From: Candidatus Pacearchaeota archaeon
Lineage (GTDB): Archaea; Nanobdellota; Nanobdellia; Pacearchaeales; GW2011-AR1
NCBI GenBank assembly: GCA_023140635.1
Contig: JAGLLG010000052.1
Coordinates: 1-10,646 of the forward strand
Direction: 5' to 3'
Length of the DNA: 10,646 bases
The notes under the pieces were generated by a model. The model saw only the letters and a list, made by a program, of their open reading frames with translations. It was not told where the DNA came from and ran no database searches. The translations under genes and the position numbers were made by a program. Shown here piece after piece: positions 1 through 5,770 of the stretch (position 1 is its first letter; each line of letters opens with the position of its first letter).

Positions 1-567
1 ATTTTGCAGAATTTTATTGACCCGAACCAAGCGGTTTCTCTGGTCGCACTAATGCCGTCGATGATTCTTGCTGGAGAGGGTTTGTGGACTTTTGTAACGA
101 GTATGTTTATGCATGCAGGGTTCGGACATTTATTTGTTAATATGATTTCGTTGATGTTTATAGGAGGTTTTGTTGAAAAATTAATTGGGAAGAAAAGGTT
201 CTTGGGATTATATTTTGCTTCGGGGCTTTTTGCTGGTTTGTTTTTTGTTTTGATTGCGTTGGCGACCGGAACCGACTTAAACGTTTATGCCGTCGGTGCT
301 TCGGGAGCAATTTTTGGTCTGGGAGGTTTGCTTGCCGTTCTGACTCCCAAGTTGCCTGTTTTGGTTTTCTTTATTATCCCAATGCCAATGTGGGCTGCGA
401 TGGGATTTTTGATAGTTGTGCTTTGGATGCTTTCGCTAGGGCTGGGTTTGCCTATAGGGAATGTCGCACATCTTGGAGGTCTAATTGTTGGTCTTGGTTA
501 TGGATTCTATCTTAAACAGAAGTATCCTCGTAAAACTAAAATGATTAGCAGGCATTTCTCGAGATGA
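1..567 (+). CDS. Rhomboid family intramembrane serine protease, 5'-partial
   Basis: Rhomboids cleave membrane proteins inside the bilayer with a Ser-His dyad. Numbering from the TTG at position 4, the visible part shows the HxxxN signature (H42, N46, in GHLFVNM), the catalytic serine in GASGAIFG (S100) and the catalytic histidine in AHLGGL (H156). These lie on hydrophobic segments in the usual order. The frame is open to the window edge. Residues before the H42 motif look like the loop after a first membrane helix, so I infer that the real start and first helix lie upstream and that TTG 4 is not the start. The 3' end overlaps the next gene by ATGA (stop 565-567, next ATG 564), indicating one operon with translational coupling. 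Substrates cannot be predicted. The family assignment is firm because all catalytic positions are present. Confidence 0.93.
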   Translation: MLQNFIDPNQAVSLVALMPSMILAGEGLWTFVTSMFMHAGFGHLFVNMISLMFIGGFVEKLIGKKRFLGLYFASGLFAGLFFVLIALATGTDLNVYAVGASGAIFGLGGLLAVLTPKLPVLVFFIIPMPMWAAMGFLIVVLWMLSLGLGLPIGNVAHLGGLIVGLGYGFYLKQKYPRKTKMISRHFSR

Positions 568-1136
568 AGAAAGGTTTTTTTGAAACGAATTATTTAAAAT
601 GCTGGAAATTTTTGGGTGAGTGTCGTTGGCATATTGTTTTTGCTTTGGCAACTTTCGCATTGTTATTCGTCATAGGTTTTATTTTTCCGATTTTTTTCCG
701 AGAAGAAATCTTCGATTTCATTGCGAAAATAACTGCAATGATTGAAGGTAAAACAGTTTTAGAATTGGTTGGGATGATTTTTTTTAATAATTTGAGGGCG
801 AGTTTTTTTGCTATGGTGTTGGGAATTGGGTTCGGGATTTTCCCCTTGATGGTTGGAATTGTCAATGGTTATTTGTTGGGATTTGTAGCTAGAGAAGTTG
901 TAGCTCGAGGAGGAATTTTAATTATGTGGCGACTTTTCCCTCACGGGATTTTCGAATTGCCTGCGATACTATTTTCTATAGGGGTTGGTTTAAAGATAGG
1001 TACGGATTTATTTAGAAAGAATAATAATTTGAAATATAATTTTAAGGAAGGTTTGAGATTTTTTGTGTTTGTTATTTTTCCCTTGCTGTTGGTTGCGGGA
1101 ATTGTTGAAGGGATTTTGATTGGACTTATAGGATAG
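564..1136 (+). CDS. Stage II sporulation protein M (SpoIIM/DUF95) family membrane protein
   Basis: This 190-residue multi-helix membrane protein belongs to the SpoIIM family, which is widespread in archaea that do not sporulate; its role there is unknown. Family hallmarks are visible in order: NN at 75-76 followed by RASF, the glycine-rich GIGFGIFP (87-94), NGYLLG (101-106) and PHGIFELPA (126-134). An N-terminal hydrophobic helix spans about 24-45 and the last helix about 167-188. The start ATG overlaps the rhomboid stop as ATGA and no separate TATA box is visible, so it is probably co-transcribed with the protease. A membrane-quality or transport role alongside the rhomboid is possible, but this rests on context only. 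The family call is confident; the function is not known. Confidence 0.9.
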   Translation: MKKGFFETNYLKCWKFLGECRWHIVFALATFALLFVIGFIFPIFFREEIFDFIAKITAMIEGKTVLELVGMIFFNNLRASFFAMVLGIGFGIFPLMVGIVNGYLLGFVAREVVARGGILIMWRLFPHGIFELPAILFSIGVGLKIGTDLFRKNNNLKYNFKEGLRFFVFVIFPLLLVAGIVEGILIGLIG

Positions 1137-1149
1137 AAGACATAAATTC

Positions 1150-1156
1150 TTATAAG
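1150..1156 (+). promoter_or_regulatory. TATA box for the 80-residue gene
   Basis: TTATAAG is centred at 1153, exactly 25 nt before ATG 1178. In archaea transcription begins about 25 nt after the TATA centre, so the mRNA would begin at the ATG (leaderless). This favours ATG 1178 over the in-frame TTG at 1163. Confidence 0.65.
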
Positions 1157-1177
1157 TAATTCTTGTTTAGTTTTGTT

Positions 1178-1420
1178 ATGGCGATTGAAGATTACTTCCC
1201 ATCTTATCCCAAAAAGATAAAGAGAAACGTTTTTGTGATAGAGGCTAGGACTGGATTGGGTCCAATTCAATATTATGTAACTGTTACTGGTGCTGATCGG
1301 GTTGAAGTTAGAGAAAAAACTTCTGTCGAAGAGTCTTCTAAAAGGGCTGAGGAAGTTATAAACACATTAAGGGGGAAAGGATATAGTGTTGAAAAATTTG
1401 GTCCTATTGGAGGGATATAG
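1178..1420 (+). CDS. Conserved-looking small soluble protein, unknown function
   Basis: I do not recognise this 80-residue protein. It has no signal peptide or membrane helix. The predicted layout is a short N-terminal stretch (MAIEDYFPSYPKK), two beta strands (about 17-23 and 30-39), a charged strand or turn with VEVREKT, an alpha helix (about 49-64) and a glycine-rich tail ending GPIGGI, so it is probably a small alpha/beta domain. An upstream in-frame TTG at 1163 would add five residues, but the TATA spacing points to ATG 1178. The gene follows the SpoIIM gene by about 40 nt with its own promoter. It converges on the minus-strand NreA gene with one base between the two stop codons, so its transcript must end inside the NreA coding region. 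Confidence 0.75.
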   Translation: MAIEDYFPSYPKKIKRNVFVIEARTGLGPIQYYVTVTGADRVEVREKTSVEESSKRAEEVINTLRGKGYSVEKFGPIGGI

Positions 1421-1421
1421 A

Positions 1422-2621
1422 CTAAAAAAATTCTTTCAAGTTTTTTTGTTTTTTATAATTGTTTAGTATCCAGGATTTTTCTTTAATTTGCTCTATAGAA
1501 ATCTTAATTCTTGTCTGAATATTCTTAAGAGCATCTTCGATACTATCAAAATATCTTGGTTGATTAGCAAATGCTCTTCTTGTGGTTTCTCTTACAATAC
1601 CTACTCCTAAAGGTGCATAATATTCTGGACGAATTTCTCTAAAAATCAAAATTGTCGCTTGGCGTTTTATCTTTTCTAAATATTCTGTAGTTGGAAGTCG
1701 CATTGCATAATACCCTCCGGTGACATTTGATGCGTAGGTTTTTCGACCAAAGAATCCTTCGTAGTCTTGTGATAATTCGGTTTTGTTTGAAGAAAAAGTT
1801 GATCCTGAAATCCATGCTTCTATTGCTTCGAATGAAAAATTTCCTGGAAGGAGTAACGCTTCGACATAATTGCCTACGAAGTTTCCTGAGAATAATGTTA
1901 TCTGATTTATTTCGGGATAGTACTTGATCTTTTCTAGTTGCTGTTTTGAGATTGTGTCGTCGGTAGCGGTTATACTCCATCGTGTTGGGACCATTTTCCT
2001 TTTTACTTTTGTACCTAGGAGTCCGATAGATAGGAGTTTTTGTAGATGATCTACCCGGATATTAGATTTGTAAAGTTCTTCTAGGGCCGTTGTTGCTCTG
2101 ACATCGTAATCTGATGTAAGATAATCTACCTTTTTTGAAACTTGAGGATTTTCCTCGAGAACTGCTTTTCTAATTGGGGCTGGGTTTGTCATTGGTCGGA
2201 AAACTGAATCAGAAGTAAATCCTATCGATGGTTTTTTCTTCAAAAAGAATTCTGTTGAAACGGGTCTGGAGGATAGAGCAAGTTCTTGAGTAACTTTTTT
2301 TAATTTTGATTCGCTTTTAATATTTATTTTTGCTTTCCCGTAAACCAATTGACCCCTTAGTCTAAGGATATTTTCAACCGAGAAATTATTGGTGGACCAT
2401 TCTTCCGCTGTTGCGAAGTTTGATATATTATCATTTTCTGATGGAGCTAAAATTCCTGAGTTGATGTAGGGGTAGCCGATTCTACCGACAAAAAGTTCTG
2501 GTGCGGATTTTCCGGAGAAATGGAGTCTTGGTTTTGGAGCATTATCTACGAATCTTCTTAGAATTTGGCATGGTTTTCCACAAAATCCCTTTCCCTTACA
2601 TTTGATACATAAGCCATCCAT
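1422..2621 (-). CDS. nreA: NreA-type DNA repair protein with C-terminal PCNA-interaction motif
   Basis: The Nre family is archaeal. It has been linked to repair of DNA damage and to PCNA binding in halophiles; the biochemical activity is not settled. This 399-residue protein starts with a zinc-finger-like cluster, C5-x2-C8-x5-C14-x3-C18, followed by a KPRLHFSGKSAPELFVGRIG-type segment characteristic of the family. The conserved core continues through SSRPVSTEFF and the ALLLPGNFSFEAIEAW region to the RPEYYAPLGVG segment. The last eight residues, QKNLKEFF (392-399), form a canonical PIP box (Q-x2-L-x2-FF) for docking on the sliding clamp. ATG 2621 gives the complete zinc cluster. An AT-rich element at 2641-2648 lies about 24 nt upstream and may be its TATA box. 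The gene is 39 nt downstream of a small membrane-protein gene on the same strand. Confidence 0.92.
   Translation of the reverse strand: MDGLCIKCKGKGFCGKPCQILRRFVDNAPKPRLHFSGKSAPELFVGRIGYPYINSGILAPSENDNISNFATAEEWSTNNFSVENILRLRGQLVYGKAKINIKSESKLKKVTQELALSSRPVSTEFFLKKKPSIGFTSDSVFRPMTNPAPIRKAVLEENPQVSKKVDYLTSDYDVRATTALEELYKSNIRVDHLQKLLSIGLLGTKVKRKMVPTRWSITATDDTISKQQLEKIKYYPEINQITLFSGNFVGNYVEALLLPGNFSFEAIEAWISGSTFSSNKTELSQDYEGFFGRKTYASNVTGGYYAMRLPTTEYLEKIKRQATILIFREIRPEYYAPLGVGIVRETTRRAFANQPRYFDSIEDALKNIQTRIKISIEQIKEKSWILNNYKKQKNLKEFF
1441..1454 (+). terminator. Archaeal T-tract terminator inside the convergent NreA 3' end
   Basis: The non-template strand reads T7-G-T6, beginning 21 nt after the 1420 stop. 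Archaeal RNA polymerase terminates at oligo-T tracts without needing a hairpin, so this is a plausible terminator for the plus-strand gene. On the minus strand the same bases encode a lysine/asparagine-rich stretch just before the NreA PIP box. Confidence 0.5.
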
Positions 2622-2640
2622 ATTAAGATTGAGAAATTTG

Positions 2641-2648
2641 AATTTAAT
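2641..2648 (-). promoter_or_regulatory. Possible TATA box for nreA
   Basis: On the minus strand this reads ATTAAATT, centred about 24 nt upstream of ATG 2621. It is weaker than the other TATA boxes here, so nreA could instead be read through from the 2661-2849 gene. Confidence 0.35.
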
Positions 2649-2660
2649 CCATTATACACC

Positions 2661-2849
2661 TTAATCTCTAAGACTGCTTAGCCCGATTACTAAGGAGGTT
2701 GTTCCAATTAATATTGCAATCCAAACTAGACCGCCTTTAAGAAAATATATGGCGGCTGTACCGAATCCTGCGATGTTTGTAATCCATGCATAGATCGGAG
2801 CTATGAGAAGAGCTAATCCGATTAGTATTCCTATAAATTTGTTCATCAT
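2661..2849 (-). CDS. Small two-helix membrane protein, unknown function
   Basis: This 62-residue protein has two hydrophobic helices (about 4-23 and 40-58) joined by a short glycine/aromatic loop, and a charged C-terminus ending LRD. Small proteins of this shape are common in DPANN genomes, but I cannot assign a role. The start is ATG 2849, with a second in-frame ATG right after it at 2846. A TATA box centred near 2872 on the minus strand places transcription start at or next to these codons, supporting a leaderless message. It diverges from the small membrane protein at 2952, and nreA lies 39 nt downstream, possibly in the same transcript. Confidence 0.75.
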   Translation of the reverse strand: MMNKFIGILIGLALLIAPIYAWITNIAGFGTAAIYFLKGGLVWIAILIGTTSLVIGLSSLRD

Positions 2850-2867
2850 TGGAAAGATCTTGGAAGG

Positions 2868-2876
2868 TTTATATAT
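2868..2876 (-). promoter_or_regulatory. TATA box of the 62-residue membrane protein
   Basis: On the plus strand this is TTTATATAT (AT-rich TATA element on the minus strand), centred about 24 nt upstream of ATG 2849. It faces away from the TATA box at 2922-2932, so the 102-nt gap holds two divergent promoters. Confidence 0.6.
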
Positions 2877-2921
2877 TTTTAGGGGGTAAAGTATATTATC
2901 GATTATAGGTGTTAGGGCAAA

Positions 2922-2932
2922 TTTTATAAATA
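2922..2932 (+). promoter_or_regulatory. TATA box of the 88-residue membrane protein
   Basis: TTTTATAAATA is centred at about 2927, exactly 25 nt before ATG 2952, giving a predicted leaderless transcript. Confidence 0.65.
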
Positions 2933-2951
2933 AGTTATCTGTTTAATTACT

Positions 2952-3218
2952 ATGAAAAAAGAGATTGGATATGTTATATCTGTTGCAGGAATCGCTGTTA
3001 TGGCTTTGGGTTTTGGAATTATTGATTTGAAATTGGAATTTTTAGAAGGTGTTGCAGGGAATTATATTGCGGGGGCTGGGATTGTTGCGGTTATTGTCGG
3101 GGTTGTTATTTCTTTGAAAGCTGAGGGTGGAAGGAAGAGTAAGCAGGTTGCGGAGGAAGTTCCGATTTACGAGGGTGTTGGGAAGAAGAGGAAGATTGTC
3201 GGGTATCGGAAGGATTAG
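2952..3218 (+). CDS. Small two-helix membrane protein with charged cytosolic tail
   Basis: This 88-residue protein has two glycine/valine-rich membrane helices (about 6-24 and 38-55) followed by a basic tail (56-88). The tail ends in VPIYEGVGKKRKIVGYRKD, a compact strand-turn-strand-like segment that probably lies in the cytosol. I do not recognise a named family. The start is set by the TATA box 25 nt upstream; ATG 2952 is the first available start. The gene is followed by several T-runs and then by the palindrome and promoter of the next gene, so it is probably transcribed alone. Its partner across the divergent promoter is also a two-helix membrane protein, but I saw no clear sequence similarity between them. 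Confidence 0.75.
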   Translation: MKKEIGYVISVAGIAVMALGFGIIDLKLEFLEGVAGNYIAGAGIVAVIVGVVISLKAEGGRKSKQVAEEVPIYEGVGKKRKIVGYRKD

Positions 3219-3250
3219 ATGTTATTTTTGAGGAATTTTTGAATTGTGTG

Positions 3251-3265
3251 TTTTTGTTTTCTTTT
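3251..3265 (+). terminator. T-rich terminator after the 88-residue gene
   Basis: T5-G-T4-C-T4 on the plus strand, preceded by two further T5 runs at about 3225-3239. Oligo-T tracts of this kind end transcription in archaea. The last T-run merges into the palindrome at 3262-3291. Confidence 0.5.
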
Positions 3266-3291
3266 GTTACCTCTATTTAGAGATAACAAAA
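3262..3291. promoter_or_regulatory. 30-bp near-perfect palindrome just upstream of a TATA box, candidate operator
   Basis: The arms TTTTGTTACCTCTA (3262-3275) and TAGAGATAACAAAA (3278-3291) are inverted repeats with a single mismatch, separated by TT. The right arm ends 8 bp before the TATA box at 3300-3308, overlapping or touching the BRE position. A dimeric regulator could activate or block TBP/TFB here. As RNA it could also form a hairpin after the upstream gene, but a two-base loop is tight, and archaeal terminators do not need hairpins. Confidence 0.55.
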
Positions 3292-3299
3292 TAATAAGG

Positions 3300-3308
3300 T
3301 TTATATAG
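3300..3308 (+). promoter_or_regulatory. TATA box upstream of the 3361 gene
   Basis: TTTATATAG is centred at 3304. A start site 25 nt on falls at ATG 3329, not at the ATG 3361 of the long frame. ATG 3329 opens only a 14-codon frame that stops at 3371-3373. Confidence 0.6.
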
Positions 3309-3360
3309 TTATTTTACTCCGCATAAACATGAAAGAGAAGTTAAACTTTGGGATTGTAAG

Positions 3361-3936
3361 ATGGTTCCTGTAGCTGGTGTTAGGGACCATTATATTAGTG
3401 GATTTAGAACTGGTGTTGGGTTTCAAAGTGAGGCACCTTTAGAGATTGCAAAATATAGTTCTTATCTAAATAAAACGAGTGGGTTTGGTAAATTGTTTCA
3501 TTATATTGGCGTTGCTTGTGGTGAGATTGTTAATTTCGGTAGTCTTGGTTATTTTGAACGAAAAAGTTTTGGAAATCTGAATCGCGAAGATGGTACAACA
3601 CAGAGTAATGATAATCTGGAAGATATTGTTGAAGAAGAACATGAAACTGTTAAAGATAGTAAACTGGAAGAAGATATAATAAATTATTTCATCAAAACTG
3701 GAGAAAATGTAACGAGCAAAATTAATAAAAATTATAAATCTAAAAACAAGGAGTTCTATAATGGCAATAAAGATTCTCCTGAGCGAGGCTACTCAGAGGG
3801 GTTTAGAAACGAGGAATACGGTTCCGAGAAGGCTAAGAGCAAGACTATGATTCCAATGAAGCTAGAGAAAGGAACAAATATGTGGAAGATTGATAATGCT
3901 GAAGAAAAGGATGGGTCTTACTCGAAATTTGTATAA
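3361..3936 (+). CDS. Unknown protein with conserved-looking N-terminal part and charged tail; start uncertain
   Basis: I do not recognise this 191-residue protein. Residues 1-66 look ordered: PVAGVRDHYISGFRTG, then EIAKYSSYLNK and a hydrophobic helix GKLFHYIGVACGEIVNFGSL (43-62) that may be membrane-associated. Residues about 70-191 are rich in Glu, Lys, Asn and Asp and look disordered. The frame has no start codon upstream of ATG 3361 and no good Shine-Dalgarno sequence before it. The TATA box instead predicts leaderless initiation at ATG 3329, whose frame reads MKEKLNFGIVRWFL and overlaps this one. A -1 shift near 3361 would join the two into MKEKLNFGIVR-MVPVAG. The gene may therefore be expressed by reinitiation or frameshifting, or be disrupted by a one-base change. 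Short overlapping frames follow its end. Confidence 0.6.
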   Translation: MVPVAGVRDHYISGFRTGVGFQSEAPLEIAKYSSYLNKTSGFGKLFHYIGVACGEIVNFGSLGYFERKSFGNLNREDGTTQSNDNLEDIVEEEHETVKDSKLEEDIINYFIKTGENVTSKINKNYKSKNKEFYNGNKDSPERGYSEGFRNEEYGSEKAKSKTMIPMKLEKGTNMWKIDNAEEKDGSYSKFV

Positions 3937-4039
3937 TCAAAGTTTTTTAGGTCCAGATGAAATTAAAGAATATGTTGATAATGGATACATGAGTGCGCTT
4001 AATGTCCCTTTTGTATACGGTACTCATGATGGAAAATAA
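3896..4039 (+). CDS. Possible small ORF overlapping the end of the 3361 gene, or frameshifted remnant
   Basis: A 47-codon frame, shifted by +1 from the preceding gene and overlapping its last 41 bases, reads MLKKRMGLTRNLYNQSFLGP and continues with DEIKEYVDNGYMSALNVPFVYGTHDGK. The composition looks protein-like (a GPDEIKEYVDNGY helix-type segment), but there is no convincing Shine-Dalgarno sequence. It could be a small overlapping gene or the original C-terminus of the upstream gene after a frameshift. The family is unrecognised. Confidence 0.3.
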   Translation: MLKKRMGLTRNLYNQSFLGPDEIKEYVDNGYMSALNVPFVYGTHDGK

Positions 4040-4103
4040 CCAGGGGGAAAGAAATCTTACAGATGATGAGAAGAGAGAATTGATAAGTGGGAAGATAATA
4101 TAA
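4026..4103 (+). CDS. Possible 25-residue ORF, charged peptide
   Basis: The frame MMENNQGERNLTDDEKRELI (25 codons in all) overlaps the previous small frame by 14 nt and ends one base before the convergent minus-strand gene. The peptide looks like a charged helix. No ribosome-binding site is visible, so this is a weak call, given because it fills the remainder of an otherwise unexplained 167-nt gap. Confidence 0.2.
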   Translation: MMENNQGERNLTDDEKRELISGKII

Positions 4104-4886
4104 TTAACTTATTCTTTTACCCAACTCTTTAGCCCTTTCTTTCCATCCTTTTAACACTTTTTCTGCGGCCGCTTTTTTTGATCCTCGGAGATTTAGGGAA
4201 TTCATTTTGTCTTCCATTGAGTTAATTTGGGCCTCAAGTTCTATAAAGTGCCTAATATCTCTTCCCCTCATCATAGCTCTTCTTTCTGCCTCATCGAATT
4301 GTGTGTGGATTGGTCTATCTAGAAGAATTGATATTACGACTCCGATTATTCCTGCATAGTAGATGTAGTTTGCGCTTCCTAGATCTCTGTATCTTAGTCC
4401 TGCTAGTGCGATTAAGGCCGCCCCATAGAGCATCCATCCTATTTGCCTTCCCCTGTGTCCGATTCCAGACTGGTGGATGAAGAAGAAGTATACTAGTAAA
4501 GGTAATAGTGTTGTTATTCCTACTGCGAGTGCTCCGTATTGTAGTAAGATTGCTCTGACGAATTCTGTGGGCATATATCTTATTGCGAGGATTGAGATTG
4601 CCGAGGATATAATAATTGTAATTTTTTTGTCTGTTCCGAAGATGTCGTTTTGTTTTATGACTGTATATGTTATAAAATATACTAGGAGGAGGAGGAGGAG
4701 TTTCGCGAAAAGGAATTCGTCGAAACTTTCTATGCTGAGAATTGTGTCGGCGACGAATCTTATGACGATGACGATTACTTCTCCTAAGCCTTCTGCTAAT
4801 TGCTCGATGCCCTGAACGGGTCCGGCTGTTACCAGCGACGAGAACACGATTGTCAGAAATGTTAGGATTCCACCGTTTCTTTTCAT
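4104..4886 (-). CDS. Secreted-signal polytopic membrane protein, paralogue of the divergent neighbour
   Basis: The protein is 260 residues long with start ATG 4886. A longer in-frame version from 4994 is rejected because a TATA-like element centred 25 nt upstream fits 4886, and the residues after 4886 form a typical signal peptide (basic MKRNGG, hydrophobic 7-21, cleavage plausible near TAG). Hydrophobic segments follow at about 36-50, 58-77, 89-105, 112-137, 149-164 and 172-189, then a charged, probably helical or coiled cytosolic tail (190-260). The stretch MPTEFVRAILLQYGA (105-119), with a second proline at 129 and RG at 145-146, aligns without gaps through the two prolines to the divergent gene at 4974 (P114, P137, RG at 155-156), so I infer common ancestry. 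The family is not recognised; a pore-like or membrane-complex subunit is one possibility. Confidence 0.78.
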   Translation of the reverse strand: MKRNGGILTFLTIVFSSLVTAGPVQGIEQLAEGLGEVIVIVIRFVADTILSIESFDEFLFAKLLLLLLVYFITYTVIKQNDIFGTDKKITIIISSAISILAIRYMPTEFVRAILLQYGALAVGITTLLPLLVYFFFIHQSGIGHRGRQIGWMLYGAALIALAGLRYRDLGSANYIYYAGIIGVVISILLDRPIHTQFDEAERRAMMRGRDIRHFIELEAQINSMEDKMNSLNLRGSKKAAAEKVLKGWKERAKELGKRIS

Positions 4887-4906
4887 GATGATGTTAGAGA
4901 TTTGAA

Positions 4907-4915
4907 GTTTAAAAG
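4907..4915 (-). promoter_or_regulatory. TATA box for the minus-strand membrane protein
   Basis: On the minus strand this reads CTTTTAAAC, centred at 4911, 25 nt upstream of ATG 4886. It fixes the shorter start and a leaderless transcript. Confidence 0.55.
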
Positions 4916-4944
4916 ATTTGTTATGTTGGTAGAATTTAGAAATG

Positions 4945-4953
4945 TTTATAAAG
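4945..4953 (+). promoter_or_regulatory. TATA box for the plus-strand membrane protein
   Basis: TTTATAAAG is centred at 4949, 25 nt before ATG 4974. Because transcription would start at that ATG, the longer in-frame extension back to 4902 would not be in the mRNA. Confidence 0.65.
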
Positions 4954-4973
4954 ATTTTTATGGTTGTTTTATT

Positions 4974-5705
4974 ATGGTTTCGGAAAAGAGTCATGTGAAT
5001 AAGTTTTTGATTTTAGGAGTTTTAGGTTTATTTTTAATGAGTTTTATGGGTAGCTTTGTCGTTGCGGATGCGGAGGATGTAGGGGAGATTGTAGGAGAAA
5101 CTTTTGGACAGTTTGGTGAGGGCCTTAAAGGATTTTTTACCGGATTATTTGGGGATACTCTTTTGGGAGAGGGTGTTTTAGGAAATATTTTTATGGCCCT
5201 ACTAATTGGTATGTTTGTTTATTCGGTATTAGGAACGTTTTTTAGTGATCAAAACCCTTGGATTCTTAACCTAGCAACTATCGCAGCTACAGGATTGGCT
5301 ATTCTTGGTTTGCCAGAGAATTTTTTAAAGTCTATTCTAATAAATTTTGGCGCGATGGGTGGGGCGATATTGATGATCGTTCCTTTTTTAGTAATATTCT
5401 GGTTTACGATTAAAGTAAATAATGTTTTGATGGCTCGAGGAATTTGGTTGTTTTACACAGCGTATTATTTTATATTCTTTTTTGGAGGATTGTTCAGCGA
5501 GGGTGAAGTCTGGCTTAGTTTTTGGGCGATGGCACTTGGATGGATAATGTTCTTTTCCATCCTTAAGGTGAGGAAACTTATCTTTAAGGAACAGCTTGTT
5601 AGCGATGTGGAGGAGGCTAAGAAGAATATGGAAAACAATCTTGCTGCAAAGGATATATCTGAGGAAATCTGGAGAGGAACTTCAGGAATTGGGAAGGGAA
5701 AGTAG
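4974..5705 (+). CDS. Secreted-signal polytopic membrane protein, paralogue of the divergent neighbour
   Basis: The protein is 243 residues long, starting at ATG 4974 (TATA box 25 nt upstream). A signal peptide is clear: basic N-terminus to K10, hydrophobic 11-30, likely cleavage near VVA or ADA. A glycine/phenylalanine-rich amphipathic stretch (about 36-66, with GEIVGETFGQFGEG) follows. Membrane helices lie at about 69-90, 97-113, 121-146, 156-172 and 181-198, then a charged coil-like tail (199-243). LPENFLKSILINFGAM (113-128), P137 and RG (155-156) match the equivalent features of the minus-strand neighbour with the same 23-residue spacing between prolines. A T6 run at 5715-5720 probably ends the transcript. 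The function is unknown; the glycine-rich amphipathic segment would suit a pore or membrane-inserting role, but that is speculation. Confidence 0.8.
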   Translation: MVSEKSHVNKFLILGVLGLFLMSFMGSFVVADAEDVGEIVGETFGQFGEGLKGFFTGLFGDTLLGEGVLGNIFMALLIGMFVYSVLGTFFSDQNPWILNLATIAATGLAILGLPENFLKSILINFGAMGGAILMIVPFLVIFWFTIKVNNVLMARGIWLFYTAYYFIFFFGGLFSEGEVWLSFWAMALGWIMFFSILKVRKLIFKEQLVSDVEEAKKNMENNLAAKDISEEIWRGTSGIGKGK

Positions 5706-5714
5706 TTCCTAAGC

Positions 5715-5720
5715 TTTTTT
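5715..5720 (+). terminator. T6 terminator after the 4974 gene
   Basis: Six Ts follow AAGC ten bases after the TAG stop. It is the only T-run between this gene and the next promoter, which begins about 40 nt later. Confidence 0.4.
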
Positions 5721-5762
5721 AAACGTCTTGTACAAAGTAGTTGTGATGTTTAAGACAAAAGA

Positions 5763-5770
5763 TTTATAAA
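5763..5770 (+). promoter_or_regulatory. TATA box of the wHTH-MNT/HEPN operon
   Basis: TTTATAAA is centred at 5767, about 27 nt before ATG 5794, predicting a leaderless or nearly leaderless mRNA. The right half overlaps the first (degenerate) half-site of the operator array. Confidence 0.65.

Noticed and set aside
590..1270. Minus-strand open frames of 91 and 109 codons opposite the SpoIIM gene
   Set aside because: Their Lys/Ile/Asn/Pro-rich translations are typical of the antisense of hydrophobic coding sequence, they have no recognisable motifs, and the plus-strand frame matches a known family throughout.
1639..1980. Minus-strand frame of 113 codons and plus-strand frame of 66 codons within nreA
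   Set aside because: Both overlap conserved NreA sequence in other frames and give Arg/Asn/Phe-rich products with no promoter or motif.
2854..2861. Palindrome AAGATCTT between a TATA box and the 2849 start
   Set aside because: Too short to support as an operator, with no second copy in the divergent promoter region.
4887..4994. N-terminal extension of the minus-strand membrane protein to ATG 4994, and of the plus-strand one back to ATG 4902
   Set aside because: The two extensions overlap each other, cover both TATA boxes, and place charged residues before otherwise clean signal peptides. TATA spacing supports starts at 4886 and 4974.
5728..5735. Palindrome TTGTACAA between the 4974 gene and the MNT operon
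   Set aside because: At 8 bp it is expected by chance in AT-rich DNA, and it does not match the TGTTAA half-sites or the 20-bp phasing.
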